A stretch of DNA of 16,138 nucleotides, taken from positions 1 through 16,138 of the forward strand of contig WGFS01000089.1 in NCBI GenBank assembly GCA_015492115.1. Reading direction: 5' to 3'. The notes beneath the pieces are model-generated. The model saw only the letters and a program-made list of their open reading frames with translations. It ran no database searches and was not told the DNA's origin. Positions 1 to 7,086 of this stretch are shown here, piece after piece (position 1 is the first letter of the stretch; every line of letters starts with the position of its first letter). The position numbers were made by a program, and so were the translations under genes. The stretch comes from Aquificaceae bacterium (GTDB lineage Bacteria; Aquificota; Aquificia; Aquificales; Aquificaceae).

Positions 1-228
1 AAGCTCAGCGGTATAGATTTCAGAAAGTATTTGTTGGCTCTTATATTTCCGCCTATTGTGCTTGAGCTTATTGAATTACTTGAGTTTGTTCAAGATGTTG
101 CAGGGCGATGTCTGAGGTTTTCTCCCTTTCCTGACAATAGGCTTGTTTCGTTGATACTCAAAGACTTGACAGGAGGTGGCTCATGTTATGCAAAAGTTCA
201 GAAGTATAAGGGATTGAAACCTTCTTGA
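1..228 (+). CDS. Unrecognised open frame, 5' end outside the window
   Basis: The frame is open from base 1 to a TGA at 226-228, giving about 75 residues. A hydrophobic stretch near the start (LLALIFPPIVLELI) is followed by a polar tail. I do not recognise the family. The last residues are encoded by the CRISPR-repeat-like sequence at 190-220, so the true coding end may lie earlier and the present C-terminus may be accidental. The stretch is more AT-rich than the genes that follow. No reverse frame stays open across it. It could be the tail of a gene cut by the left edge, a decayed gene, or non-coding leader DNA of a former CRISPR locus. Confidence 0.22.
   Translation, partial: KLSGIDFRKYLLALIFPPIVLELIELLEFVQDVAGRCLRFSPFPDNRLVSLILKDLTGGGSCYAKVQKYKGLKPS
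183..209 (+). other. Eight-codon ORF behind a strong Shine-Dalgarno site
   Basis: AGGAGGTGG (171-179) stands 6 nt ahead of an ATG at 183, ideal spacing for translation. The frame reads only MLCKSSEV before TAA at 207-209. TTGACA (166-171) just upstream resembles a -35 box, with a weak TATGCA (187-192) at 15-nt spacing. It may be the start of a gene whose remainder has been lost, or a leader peptide ahead of gcvT. The stop lies inside the CRISPR-like repeat. Confidence 0.2.
190..220 (+). repeat. Single CRISPR-repeat-like sequence
   Basis: The stretch ends in TATAAGGGATTGAAAC. That matches the 3' end of many thermophile type I-B/III CRISPR repeats, which commonly close with ATTGAAAC. The 29-31 nt to position 220 are repeat-sized. 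I see no second copy to the left (1-189) or right (221-500), so this is not an array by itself. It may be an orphan or degenerate repeat, or a chance match. Confidence 0.35.
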
Positions 229-252
229 AGGGACTTATCCGAAGGACAGGGG

Positions 253-258
253 TAAAAT
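253..258 (+). promoter_or_regulatory. Putative -10 box of gcvT
   Basis: TAAAAT sits 8 nt ahead of the chosen gcvT ATG (267). The transcript would begin at or next to the start codon. There is no Shine-Dalgarno sequence here and no convincing -35 box at 16-18 nt. Confidence 0.4.
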
Positions 259-266
259 ACTTGGGT

Positions 267-1295
267 ATGAGAACCCCTCTCTACGAGACTCATAAAAAGC
301 TCGGCGCGCGCTTTACTGACTTCAATGGCTGGGAGATGCCCCTTCAGTACTCCGGCATAGTTGATGAGGTGAGAGCTGTCAGGGAAGAGTCCGGGCTCTT
401 TGACATATCCCATATGGGTAGGCTACTGGTATCCGGAAAGGACGCCTTCGGCGTGCTTCAAAAACTCACAACCAACAATCTTGAGAAGCTGAAACCCGGC
501 AGGGTGCAATACAACCTCCTCACCAACGAGAGGGGTGGTGTAAAGGATGATATAACCGTATATATGCTCTCGGAGGAGAGCTTCTTTCTATGCGTAAACG
601 CTGGCAACAGGGAAAAGGTGAAAGACTGGATCGGTAAACACATACCGGTCAGGGACATCTCCTCAGAGACGGTTCAGCTCGCCCTTCAGGGGAAGAAAGC
701 GGTAGATATACTCAGTACATTCTTTGACGTGAAGGACATCAAGTACTACCACTTCAAGACCTTTGGAGAGACCATCGTTTCAAGGACCGGTTACACGGGA
801 GAGGACGGCTTTGAGGTTTACGCACCTGTGGATGAAGGAGTAAAGCTATTCAGGGATCTCCTTAAAGAAACAAAACCCTGCGGTCTTGGGGCGAGGGACG
901 TTCTCAGGATAGAGGCTGGCTTTCCCCTCTACGGGCACGAGCTCTCAGAGGATATAACCCCTCTTGATGCAAATCTGGACAGATTTGTGGACTTCTCCAA
1001 GGACTTTGTAGGCAGGGACGCTCTGTTGAAAAGAAAACCCGAACGCAAGCTCTTTGGACTTGAGCTTCTGGAGAAAGGCGTCCCCCGAGAGGGATACGAG
1101 GTGCTCAAAGAGGATAGAGTTATAGGTACTGTCTCAAGCGGGACCTTCTCCCCCACACTCGGCAAGGGGATAGCCCTCTGCTTCGTGAATGTGGAGGAAA
1201 GAAAGGAGGGGAACGAGGTTTTCCTTAAGGTCAGGAACAGACTGCTCAGGGCTGTCCTGAGGAAGTACCCCTTCGTGAAACGCCCAAAAAATTGA
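267..1295 (+). CDS. gcvT: Aminomethyltransferase, glycine cleavage system T protein
   Basis: The T protein releases ammonia from the aminomethyl-lipoyl arm of GcvH and passes the one-carbon unit to tetrahydrofolate, in the cytoplasm. At 342 aa it is short but within the family range. Visible motifs: FNGWEMPLQY (19-28), GGVKDDITVY (90-99) with the conserved folate-site Asp, RTGYTGEDGFEVY (173-185), GLGARD...GFPLYGHEL (206-225) and GTVSSGTFSPTLGKGIAL (287-304) of the C-terminal barrel. The frame is open from a TTG at 225, but ATG 267 is preferred because homologues begin at (R)TPLY and a -10-like box lies just upstream. Next is the Ppx/GppA gene, 17 nt downstream on the same strand. gcvP and a classical gcvH are not adjacent. 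A GcvH-like gene lies near position 13500 in another unit. Confidence 0.95.
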   Translation: MRTPLYETHKKLGARFTDFNGWEMPLQYSGIVDEVRAVREESGLFDISHMGRLLVSGKDAFGVLQKLTTNNLEKLKPGRVQYNLLTNERGGVKDDITVYMLSEESFFLCVNAGNREKVKDWIGKHIPVRDISSETVQLALQGKKAVDILSTFFDVKDIKYYHFKTFGETIVSRTGYTGEDGFEVYAPVDEGVKLFRDLLKETKPCGLGARDVLRIEAGFPLYGHELSEDITPLDANLDRFVDFSKDFVGRDALLKRKPERKLFGLELLEKGVPREGYEVLKEDRVIGTVSSGTFSPTLGKGIALCFVNVEERKEGNEVFLKVRNRLLRAVLRKYPFVKRPKN

Positions 1296-1312
1296 ACCAT
1301 TAAACTATTTCC

Positions 1313-2224
1313 ATGCGCATAGCTACCATAGACATAGGCTCCTATTCGGTCAGACTCACCGTCGCAGAGGTCAACAACGGGAACATAGATATCATCCTTG
1401 AGAAGGGCTACATCACCTCCCTCGGGAGCGGAGTGAAGGAGAGCAGGAAGCTAAGAGAGGATAGGGTTGAAGAGACCCTGCGGGTGCTTGAGGAGTACAG
1501 AAGGGAGATAGATAGACTCGGCGTTCACAAGGTTGTCGCTGTTGCAACTGAAGCCCTCAGGAGGGCAAAGAACGCTGAGGAGTTTTTGAAGCTCGTCAGA
1601 GAAAGGACGGGGATAGAGGTCAGGGTCATAACCCCTCAGGAGGAGGGTGAGCTCGCCTTCTTAGCGACCGCTTACTCCCTGAGACCAGAGGGAGAGTTCC
1701 TCGTAGTTGACCAAGGAGGCGGTTCAACGGAGTTCATATTCGGCTCTGATATGAAGGTGAAGGACATGGTGTCCCTCCCCATCGGGATAGTTAACCTGAC
1801 CGAGAGCTTCCTCAAGCACGACCCTCCCACGGAGGATGAGGTTAGAAAACTCATGGACTTCCTGGAAGAGAAGATAAAGCCCCTGAGGAGAGAGGTTGAC
1901 GAGATAGTAGGGCTGGGTGGGACTATAACTACCGTTGTAGCCCTTGAGAAGGGCATATACCCTTACGATCCCAGGAAAGTTCACGGAGCTGAGCTTAGCA
2001 TAGGTTCTCTTAAAAAGTGGTTCAACGCTCTCGTATCGCTCCCCTACAGGGAGAGGAGCAGGAGGTTCAAACAGATAGAGGACAGGAGGGCTGAGGTGAT
2101 AGTCTCCGGGATAGCCATGTTTATAAAGCTCCTTGAGGTGTTTGATAAGGAGAAGATAAGGGTAGGAGACTGGGGTGTTAAGCACGGTCTGATAGTTAAG
2201 GAAGTTCTTTCAGGGAAGGCTTAA
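1313..2224 (+). CDS. ppx: Ppx/GppA-family phosphatase (exopolyphosphatase or pppGpp phosphatase)
   Basis: An ASKHA-fold phosphatase of the Ppx/GppA family, which hydrolyses inorganic polyphosphate and/or pppGpp. Visible: phosphate-1 loop TIDIGSYSVRL (5-15), acidic segment QEEGELAFLA (109-118) where the family's catalytic Glu lies, phosphate-2 loop VVDQGGGSTEF (131-141), GLGGTITTV (200-208), EDRRAEVIVSGI (256-267) and a closing DWGVKHGLI (286-294). At 303 aa it holds only the two actin-like domains. The C-terminal HD and accessory domains of E. coli Ppx/GppA are absent, as I recall for the structurally known A. aeolicus enzyme. ATG 1313 has no Shine-Dalgarno site; a weak TAAACT (1301-1306) lies 6 nt upstream. 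It may be cotranscribed with gcvT and secD. Which substrate dominates cannot be read from sequence. Confidence 0.9.
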   Translation: MRIATIDIGSYSVRLTVAEVNNGNIDIILEKGYITSLGSGVKESRKLREDRVEETLRVLEEYRREIDRLGVHKVVAVATEALRRAKNAEEFLKLVRERTGIEVRVITPQEEGELAFLATAYSLRPEGEFLVVDQGGGSTEFIFGSDMKVKDMVSLPIGIVNLTESFLKHDPPTEDEVRKLMDFLEEKIKPLRREVDEIVGLGGTITTVVALEKGIYPYDPRKVHGAELSIGSLKKWFNALVSLPYRERSRRFKQIEDRRAEVIVSGIAMFIKLLEVFDKEKIRVGDWGVKHGLIVKEVLSGKA

Positions 2225-2228
2225 CCCG

Positions 2229-2234
2229 TATAAT
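2229..2234 (+). promoter_or_regulatory. -10 box of secD
   Basis: A perfect TATAAT lies in the 21-nt gap between ppx and secD, 11 nt before the secD ATG. The inferred leader is about 5 nt. There is no Shine-Dalgarno site, and only a weak -35 (TTCTTT, 2205-2210). Confidence 0.5.
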
Positions 2235-2245
2235 ATTTACCGGAA

Positions 2246-3742
2246 ATGAAAAACACAACTTACAACCTTGTAGGGTTCCTGCTCCTTGTTCTTGTCTCCC
2301 TGGGGATAGCCATTTACAAACCCGTAAACCTCGGTCTTGACCTCAGGGGTGGCATATCTATGGTTCTTCAACCGGACTACGAGAAGGCTGTAAAGCAGGA
2401 GTACGAGAGAACCGCACGCCTTATAGAGAAGACGCTCAGAGATAAGGGCTTCAGGATACTTGATGTCACCGCATACAGAGACAGGATAGAGGTTGAGTAC
2501 CTTGAGGAGGAGGAACTTCCAAAGATAGTTGATACCCTGAAGAGCACCATTAAGGAGCTCTCAGTCCAGAAGAAGCAGGAAGGAATTCTCTCGGTAACCT
2601 TCTCTTCCGCCTACATTGACAGGCTGAAGAAGGATATAGTTGATCAGACGATAGAGGTCTTGAGGAACAGAATAGACAAGCTCGGAGTAACACAGCCGGT
2701 AGTTACCAGGCTGGGGAGAGAAAGGATCCTCGTTGAGCTCCCGGGTTTTCTGGATATAAAGAGGGCTAAGAGGATAATAGGGAGCACAGCTTCCCTTGAG
2801 CTCAGGCTCGTTATAGACAGTTCTTACTCAAGGGAGAAGCTTGAGAAGAAGCTGACCAAGGATACCGAGATACTGCCTTCCAGAGATGGGCGGGAGTGGT
2901 TCCTCGTGGACAAGGTTCCAGTTATATCTGGCTCAGACCTGAAGACCGCTTACATATCCAAGGATGAGTTCGGTCGCCCTGCGGTCGGCTTTGAGCTGAA
3001 GAGTGAATCCGCGGGGAAATTCGGGGAGTTTACCTCAAAGAACATAGGGAAGAGGCTCGCCATAGTCCTTGAGGACAAGGTGGTTTCAGCCCCCGTTATA
3101 AGGAGCAGGATATCTGACAGGGGACAGATAACGGGGAACTTCACACCCGAGGAGGTCAGAAACCTCTCCCTTATACTCAGGACTGGAGCCCTTCCAACTA
3201 GCGTAAACATACTCCAGGAGAAGGTTGTGGGTCCTTCTCTTGGTAAGGACGCCATAGAGCAGGGGATCAAGGCGGGTATCCTCGGCTTCATCCTGCTGAT
3301 CTTCATAGTGATAGCGCGTTACAAGACTGCGGGTGCATCGGCGACCGTTTCAATTCTCATGAACGGGCTCCTCCTCTGGGCTGGTCTCGCCGGACTGTCC
3401 GCAACCCTCACCCTTCCGGGTATAGCGGGAATAATCCTGAACATGGGTATAGCGGTTGACTCAAACGTCCTCATATTTGAAAGGGTCAAGGAAGAACTCA
3501 GGCTCGGAAACACCCTCAGGAAGGCAATAGAGCTCGGCTACAAGAGGACTCTGAGTGCGGTCTGGGACACACACATAACCCTGCTCGTCGCCTCACTGAT
3601 CCTTTTCCAGTTCGGAAGCGGACCTGTCAAGGGTTTTGCCACCACCCTCGCCATAGGAACCATAGCGAGCTTCCTGTCCAACGTGTACTACGCAAAGGTA
3701 TTTCTTGACTTTCTCGCAAAGAGGAGATGGCTTAAAATTTAA
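2246..3742 (+). CDS. secD: Protein translocase subunit SecD
   Basis: SecD is an RND-type membrane subunit that, with SecF, uses the proton motive force to pull secreted proteins out of SecYEG. The 498 aa are shorter than E. coli SecD (about 615 aa), as in many compact thermophile homologues. Visible: one N-terminal membrane segment (about 7-25); the D4-like motif NLGLDLRGGISMVLQ (28-42); a large periplasmic domain (about 43-335); then a five-helix C-terminal bundle. The bundle includes PGIAGIILNMGIAVDSNVLIFERVKEE (391-417), whose acidic and polar residues belong to the proton path. secF is not next door, unlike the common secDF arrangement; the following gene is convergent resB. The stop codon TAA (3740-3742) interlocks with the resB stop. 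Confidence 0.96.
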   Translation: MKNTTYNLVGFLLLVLVSLGIAIYKPVNLGLDLRGGISMVLQPDYEKAVKQEYERTARLIEKTLRDKGFRILDVTAYRDRIEVEYLEEEELPKIVDTLKSTIKELSVQKKQEGILSVTFSSAYIDRLKKDIVDQTIEVLRNRIDKLGVTQPVVTRLGRERILVELPGFLDIKRAKRIIGSTASLELRLVIDSSYSREKLEKKLTKDTEILPSRDGREWFLVDKVPVISGSDLKTAYISKDEFGRPAVGFELKSESAGKFGEFTSKNIGKRLAIVLEDKVVSAPVIRSRISDRGQITGNFTPEEVRNLSLILRTGALPTSVNILQEKVVGPSLGKDAIEQGIKAGILGFILLIFIVIARYKTAGASATVSILMNGLLLWAGLAGLSATLTLPGIAGIILNMGIAVDSNVLIFERVKEELRLGNTLRKAIELGYKRTLSAVWDTHITLLVASLILFQFGSGPVKGFATTLAIGTIASFLSNVYYAKVFLDFLAKRRWLKI

Positions 3743-5397
3743 CCGATCCGCTCAGCCTTAGCCTCTCCGACCTGACCGTGAAGGTGAACCTTTTCAAGTT
3801 CCCTCAGGAAGGTCTTCTTGAACTCCTCCTTGAACTTGTGGGAGTAGAAGGCTATCTTTGCGGTGTCTCCCTCTATGCGAACCCAGACCTTTCTGTGGAC
3901 TGTGTAAAAGGCAACTGCCATACCGAGTACCAGGACTATAGAACCGAACCAGATTACGTTCGTCCCCGGGTGGAAGGAAACCTGGAAACCGGAGTAGAAC
4001 TGAGGAACAAAACCGTCCATGAAGAAGACATAGGGAAAGTCCTGAAGCTCCTTTGACTGGGAGTAAACGAGCACGGTGATCTGAGGATCGTAGACCACGG
4101 GTACGTTGTAAGCTTTTCTCTTCCAGAGAACCTTCAGAACTACAGCGGGAGCAAGCTGTCCGTTCATGCCCGCAGCAGGGTTGTTGACGTTCAGTATAAC
4201 TTTCTCCACAGAGACGAGCATGTCCTTGAACTCGGCAACCCTCCCGCTCCCCACCGTAAACCTTCCAACTATAGCCTTCTTGGGATCTTTGTGGGCTTTA
4301 TCCTTCGCCACGACTACAACCCCCATCTCCTTCACACCGCCGGTCAGTCCGTAGGAAGCCTGAAATATCCTGTAACTCCTGAAGTCAAAGGGTTCGTTTA
4401 CTTCAACCACGCCTTCAGCGACCTTCTTTCCAGAGTTTATTATCTCTATCTCGCTCCTGTAGGAAGCCACAGCGTTCTTGAAGGCTTCCGCAACCTTTAT
4501 CCCCTTCTCCTTAGCCTCCTCACCGTAGGTTATTATCCGGAAGTCTTTCAGGTGAATCGCAAAGGGGAGCTTCACCCTCCTGTCCTGTGCACCCACGAGC
4601 ATCAGGTTGGAGGTCTCACCCTCCGGAACAGGGAGGAACCCCCTCACACCGAATATCGCGTCTATCAGGGCACCGAGCATTATAACGAGGAGAGCTATGT
4701 GGACTATGTAAACCCCGAGCCTTGAGTACCTCCCCTTCTCAGCAAAGAGGTAGATCTTTCCCTCTTCCTCCTCCTTGTAAACCCTGAAACCTTTCCTGAT
4801 CAGAAGGTTTATGACATCCGCCGGGTCCTTTACCCTCACACTTATGGGTTTCAGGTGTTTCTCAGCCTTCTCGTCAAGCTTAAGGATCCTCTCGGAGCCG
4901 AAGGTCTGCCTCCATATCCTTGGAAGTCTCTTTATGGAGCAGACTATCAGGTTTATCGCGAGCAGGACTATCAGGGTTATGTAGTACCATGAATGGAAGA
5001 CATCGTTCAGCCAGAGCTTCCAGAACCATACCGCCTTCGTGGGACCGAAGCGGTCAAGGTAGGTTTCAAAGGGTTGGTTCTGCTCTATGTAGGTTGAGCC
5101 GAGCATGGAGAATATGCCGAGGAGTAGCATTATGAATATGGCGAGTTTGAGGGAGGCGAAGAAGTCGTAGAGAAACCTCCAGAAGTCCCCGTGTCTGCGG
5201 TAGTCCTTAACGAGGTCCTTAAAACCCTTGTAGAGGGTCGCTCCGAGCCCAACGGAGAACACGAGAGCTGAGATCCCGAACACGCTCCAGTAAAGGAGGT
5301 TTGGCTCATCAAGGTGAAAGAGCCCGTATATGACAACGCCAGCAAACAGTATGAGTGTGAAAACGAAGAAACCGAAGGACTGGACGATAGAACCCAT
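3739..5397 (-). CDS. resB: Cytochrome c biogenesis protein ResB (Ccs1 family)
   Basis: ResB/Ccs1 is half of the system II haem delivery and ligation complex and works with ResC/CcsA to attach haem to c-type apocytochromes outside the membrane. ResC is not in the window. The 552-aa protein has two extra N-terminal membrane helices (about 8-27 and 35-53). The family core follows: helices at about 84-104, 137-157 and 227-247, a large extracytoplasmic domain (about 250-478) and a last helix (481-502). Conserved features are GSTYIEQNQP (100-109), YIVHIALLVIMLGAL (230-244) with His233, SYRIFQASYG (341-350) and FQVSFHPGTNVIWFGS (471-486). Many relatives have Asp where this has His476. It follows the SpoVG-family gene by 8 nt. 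A TATAAA box overlapping that gene's stop, 7 nt before the ATG, suggests its own promoter too. Confidence 0.92.
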   Translation of the reverse strand: MGSIVQSFGFFVFTLILFAGVVIYGLFHLDEPNLLYWSVFGISALVFSVGLGATLYKGFKDLVKDYRRHGDFWRFLYDFFASLKLAIFIMLLLGIFSMLGSTYIEQNQPFETYLDRFGPTKAVWFWKLWLNDVFHSWYYITLIVLLAINLIVCSIKRLPRIWRQTFGSERILKLDEKAEKHLKPISVRVKDPADVINLLIRKGFRVYKEEEEGKIYLFAEKGRYSRLGVYIVHIALLVIMLGALIDAIFGVRGFLPVPEGETSNLMLVGAQDRRVKLPFAIHLKDFRIITYGEEAKEKGIKVAEAFKNAVASYRSEIEIINSGKKVAEGVVEVNEPFDFRSYRIFQASYGLTGGVKEMGVVVVAKDKAHKDPKKAIVGRFTVGSGRVAEFKDMLVSVEKVILNVNNPAAGMNGQLAPAVVLKVLWKRKAYNVPVVYDPQITVLVYSQSKELQDFPYVFFMDGFVPQFYSGFQVSFHPGTNVIWFGSIVLVLGMAVAFYTVHRKVWVRIEGDTAKIAFYSHKFKEEFKKTFLRELEKVHLHGQVGEAKAERIG

Positions 5398-5404
5398 ACG
5401 AGTC

Positions 5405-5410
5405 TTTATA
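5405..5410 (-). promoter_or_regulatory. Putative -10 box of resB overlapping the upstream stop
   Basis: TATAAA on the minus strand (5410 to 5405) ends 7 nt before the resB ATG and overlaps the stop codon of the SpoVG-family gene. resB has no Shine-Dalgarno site, so a leaderless transcript from this box is plausible alongside read-through. Confidence 0.35.
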
Positions 5411-5678
5411 TTTTAAACCTTTCCTCGTAAAATTCCTTGACTTTTCTTCTTATCTCCTCAAGAAGCTCCTTTGAGACTACCTCTACCACCTCATAGCTCC
5501 TGTCCCCAAGCGGAACGCTCGGCATCTGGACGTAGTACCCACCGTAACGGTTTCTCATCAACCTGACCGCCTTTATTACGAGTAAATCTCCTATCTTCAC
5601 GTCCGCATAACCAACCAGTCCTCCCCTCCTTCCCGGAAGCTCAAAGGGGTAGAACTTAAGAACCTCAACCTCAAACAC
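5406..5678 (-). CDS. SpoVG-family protein
   Basis: The 90-aa product resembles SpoVG, a small nucleic-acid-binding protein best known as a septation and gene-expression regulator in Firmicutes and Borrelia. The fit spans the fold: GYADVKIGDLLVIKAVRLMR (23-42) corresponds to the central strands, GGYYVQMPS (46-54) to the hallmark G(L/F)(F/V)xMPS motif, and SYEVVEVVSKELLEEIRRKV (61-80) to the last strand and helix. The frame is open back to 5822, but that would run into ftsY on the other strand. GTG 5678 gives the usual length of about 90 aa and lies 12 nt after a TATTAT -10 box. It diverges from ftsY and is followed 8 nt later by resB. Its role outside Firmicutes is poorly defined, so no specific function is claimed. 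Confidence 0.68.
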   Translation of the reverse strand: MFEVEVLKFYPFELPGRRGGLVGYADVKIGDLLVIKAVRLMRNRYGGYYVQMPSVPLGDRSYEVVEVVSKELLEEIRRKVKEFYEERFKI

Positions 5679-5689
5679 CGCATTTTTAG

Positions 5690-5697
5690 GATAATAC
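5690..5697. promoter_or_regulatory. Overlapping divergent -10 boxes, ftsY and SpoVG-family gene
   Basis: GATAATAC contains a plus-strand box (GATAAT or TAATAC, 5-7 nt before the ftsY ATG at 5703) and, read backwards, TATTAT (5696 to 5691), 12 nt before the SpoVG-family GTG at 5678. Only 24 nt separate the two start codons. The two initiations should exclude each other. No clear -35 box is visible on either side. Confidence 0.5.
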
Positions 5698-5702
5698 TTA
5701 AC

Positions 5703-7085
5703 ATGCTCTTCTTCAAAAAATCCGAGGTAGAAAAGAGAGCTGAGAAGGGAGATAAGAGCGCCATTCTGGAACTTCTCAGAAAGGGAAAGAAGGATAAAGC
5801 GAGGAAGCTCCTGGAAAAGCACGAAGATGACCCTGACCTCAGGAAGGTTCTCTTTGACCTTTACGTTGAGGAGGAGAACTACCTGCAGGCTTACAGGCTC
5901 CTGGAAAAGTACGGGGAGGAGCTCGGCAGTGCCAAGACCAGAGGTCTCGTCTATGAAAGGTCGGGGGATTACACAAGGGCTGTTGAGGAGTACCTGAAGG
6001 TCGGGGACTTTGACAGCCTATACAGAGTGGGAAGCATACTTTACGCTACCGGGAAGAAGGAAAAGGCACTTGAAATACTGGAGAGAGCTTCAAAGATCGC
6101 CCCTCCTTCCAAGAGGGAGGAGGTGGAGGAGAAGATACTCGGTATAAAGAAGGAGCTGGGGCTCGTTGAGGAGAAGAAAGAGAGTCTCTTAGACAAGCTC
6201 AAAAAGGGGTTGAGGAAGACAAAGGAGAGCGTTGAGTTTGGGGTCATATTCAGGGGGAGGAAGGTGGACGACGAGCTCTTTGAGGAACTGGAAGAGCTCC
6301 TTGTAAAGGCTGACGTCGGGGTGAAGACAGCGGTAAACCTCGTTGAAGACCTCAGGAAGACAGCGATAAGGAAGAACATAAAGACCTCCGAGGAGCTGAA
6401 GGAGGTTACGAAGGAGAAGGTAAAGGAACTGCTGAGGGGCTGTGAAGGGAGCTTGAACCTTCCCGAGGACAGGAAGCCTGTCGTTATTCTCTTCCTCGGG
6501 GTGAACGGCTCCGGAAAGACGACCACTATCGGAAAGCTCGCCCACAAATTTTCGCAAGAGGGAAAGAAGGTTATGCTTGTTGCGGGGGACACATTCAGGG
6601 CTGCAGCTATAGAACAGCTTGAGGTGTGGGCTCAGAGGTCGGGGGCGGACATAACCAGGAAGCACGAGGGGGCTGACCCAGCTTCTGTCGTTTACGAAGG
6701 TATTGAGAGGGCGATGAAGGAAGGACACGACCTTGTTCTGATAGACACCGCGGGCAGACTCCACACCAAGGAGCCCCTGATAAATGAACTGAGAAAGATA
6801 AAGAAGGTTATACAGAAGCTCTTACCGGAGGAGCCTTCGGAGACCCTTCTGGTCTTGGACGCTACCATAGGACAGAACTCAATACAGCAGGCGAAGGTCT
6901 TTAAGGAGGCGGTAGATATAAGCGGGATAGTTGTGACAAAGCTTGACGGCTCAGCGAAGGGAGGGGCTGTTATAGCGATATGCAGGGAGCTAAAGATCCC
7001 CATAAAGCTGATAGGTGTGGGGGAGGGGATAGAAGATCTCCAGCCCTTCAGCGTTGGGGAATACGTTGACGCCCTCTTTGATTGA
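5703..7085 (+). CDS. ftsY: Signal recognition particle receptor FtsY with TPR-like N-terminal region
   Basis: FtsY is the SRP receptor GTPase that docks ribosome-SRP complexes at the membrane. Of 460 aa, the C-terminal NG domain (about 160-460) is canonical: N-domain helices, G1 GVNGSGKTT (266-274), DTFRAAA (296-302), DTAGR (348-352), TKLD (412-415), GVGEGIEDLQPF (438-449). Ahead of it, residues 15-150 are a run of amphipathic helices with TPR-like spacing: NYLQAYRLLEKY (59-70), DYTRAVEEYLKV (89-100) and GKKEKALEILERASKIAP (117-134). This replaces the disordered acidic A domain of E. coli FtsY. The extreme N-terminus MLFFKK is hydrophobic then basic, as in membrane-targeting N-termini. ATG 5703 lies 5-7 nt after a -10-like box with no Shine-Dalgarno site. 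The gene ends 1 nt before the convergent receptor gene. Confidence 0.95.
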   Translation: MLFFKKSEVEKRAEKGDKSAILELLRKGKKDKARKLLEKHEDDPDLRKVLFDLYVEEENYLQAYRLLEKYGEELGSAKTRGLVYERSGDYTRAVEEYLKVGDFDSLYRVGSILYATGKKEKALEILERASKIAPPSKREEVEEKILGIKKELGLVEEKKESLLDKLKKGLRKTKESVEFGVIFRGRKVDDELFEELEELLVKADVGVKTAVNLVEDLRKTAIRKNIKTSEELKEVTKEKVKELLRGCEGSLNLPEDRKPVVILFLGVNGSGKTTTIGKLAHKFSQEGKKVMLVAGDTFRAAAIEQLEVWAQRSGADITRKHEGADPASVVYEGIERAMKEGHDLVLIDTAGRLHTKEPLINELRKIKKVIQKLLPEEPSETLLVLDATIGQNSIQQAKVFKEAVDISGIVVTKLDGSAKGGAVIAICRELKIPIKLIGVGEGIEDLQPFSVGEYVDALFD

Positions 7086-7086
7086 G

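Noticed and set aside
1..190. Insertion-sequence end or transposase fragment at the left edge
   Set aside because: No terminal inverted repeat, target duplication or transposase motif could be recognised. The open frame stays unassigned.
221..266. Glycine riboswitch upstream of gcvT
   Set aside because: There are only about 46 nt between the CRISPR-like repeat and the start, and no tandem aptamer core or conserved GGAGAG/CCGAAGGGGCAA elements are visible. CCGAAGGACAGG is only a partial resemblance.
225..266. Longer gcvT starting at TTG 225
   Set aside because: The extra 14 residues do not match the family N-terminus, which begins at (R)TPLY, and a -10-like box sits between the TTG and the ATG.
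1724..2185. 153-residue minus-strand frame inside ppx
   Set aside because: It is antisense to a clear Ppx/GppA gene with conserved motifs, has no RBS, and its composition is that of a codon-bias shadow.
5679..5822. 48-residue N-terminal extension of the SpoVG-family gene
   Set aside because: It would lie antisense within the start of ftsY and upstream of the shared -10 box. SpoVG proteins are about 90 aa, matching the GTG 5678 start.
6041..6764. Long minus-strand frames (183 and 191 aa) opposite ftsY
   Set aside because: They are Ser/Phe-rich and Leu/Pro-rich products typical of the reverse of AAG/GAG-rich coding DNA. ftsY on the other strand has complete GTPase motifs.
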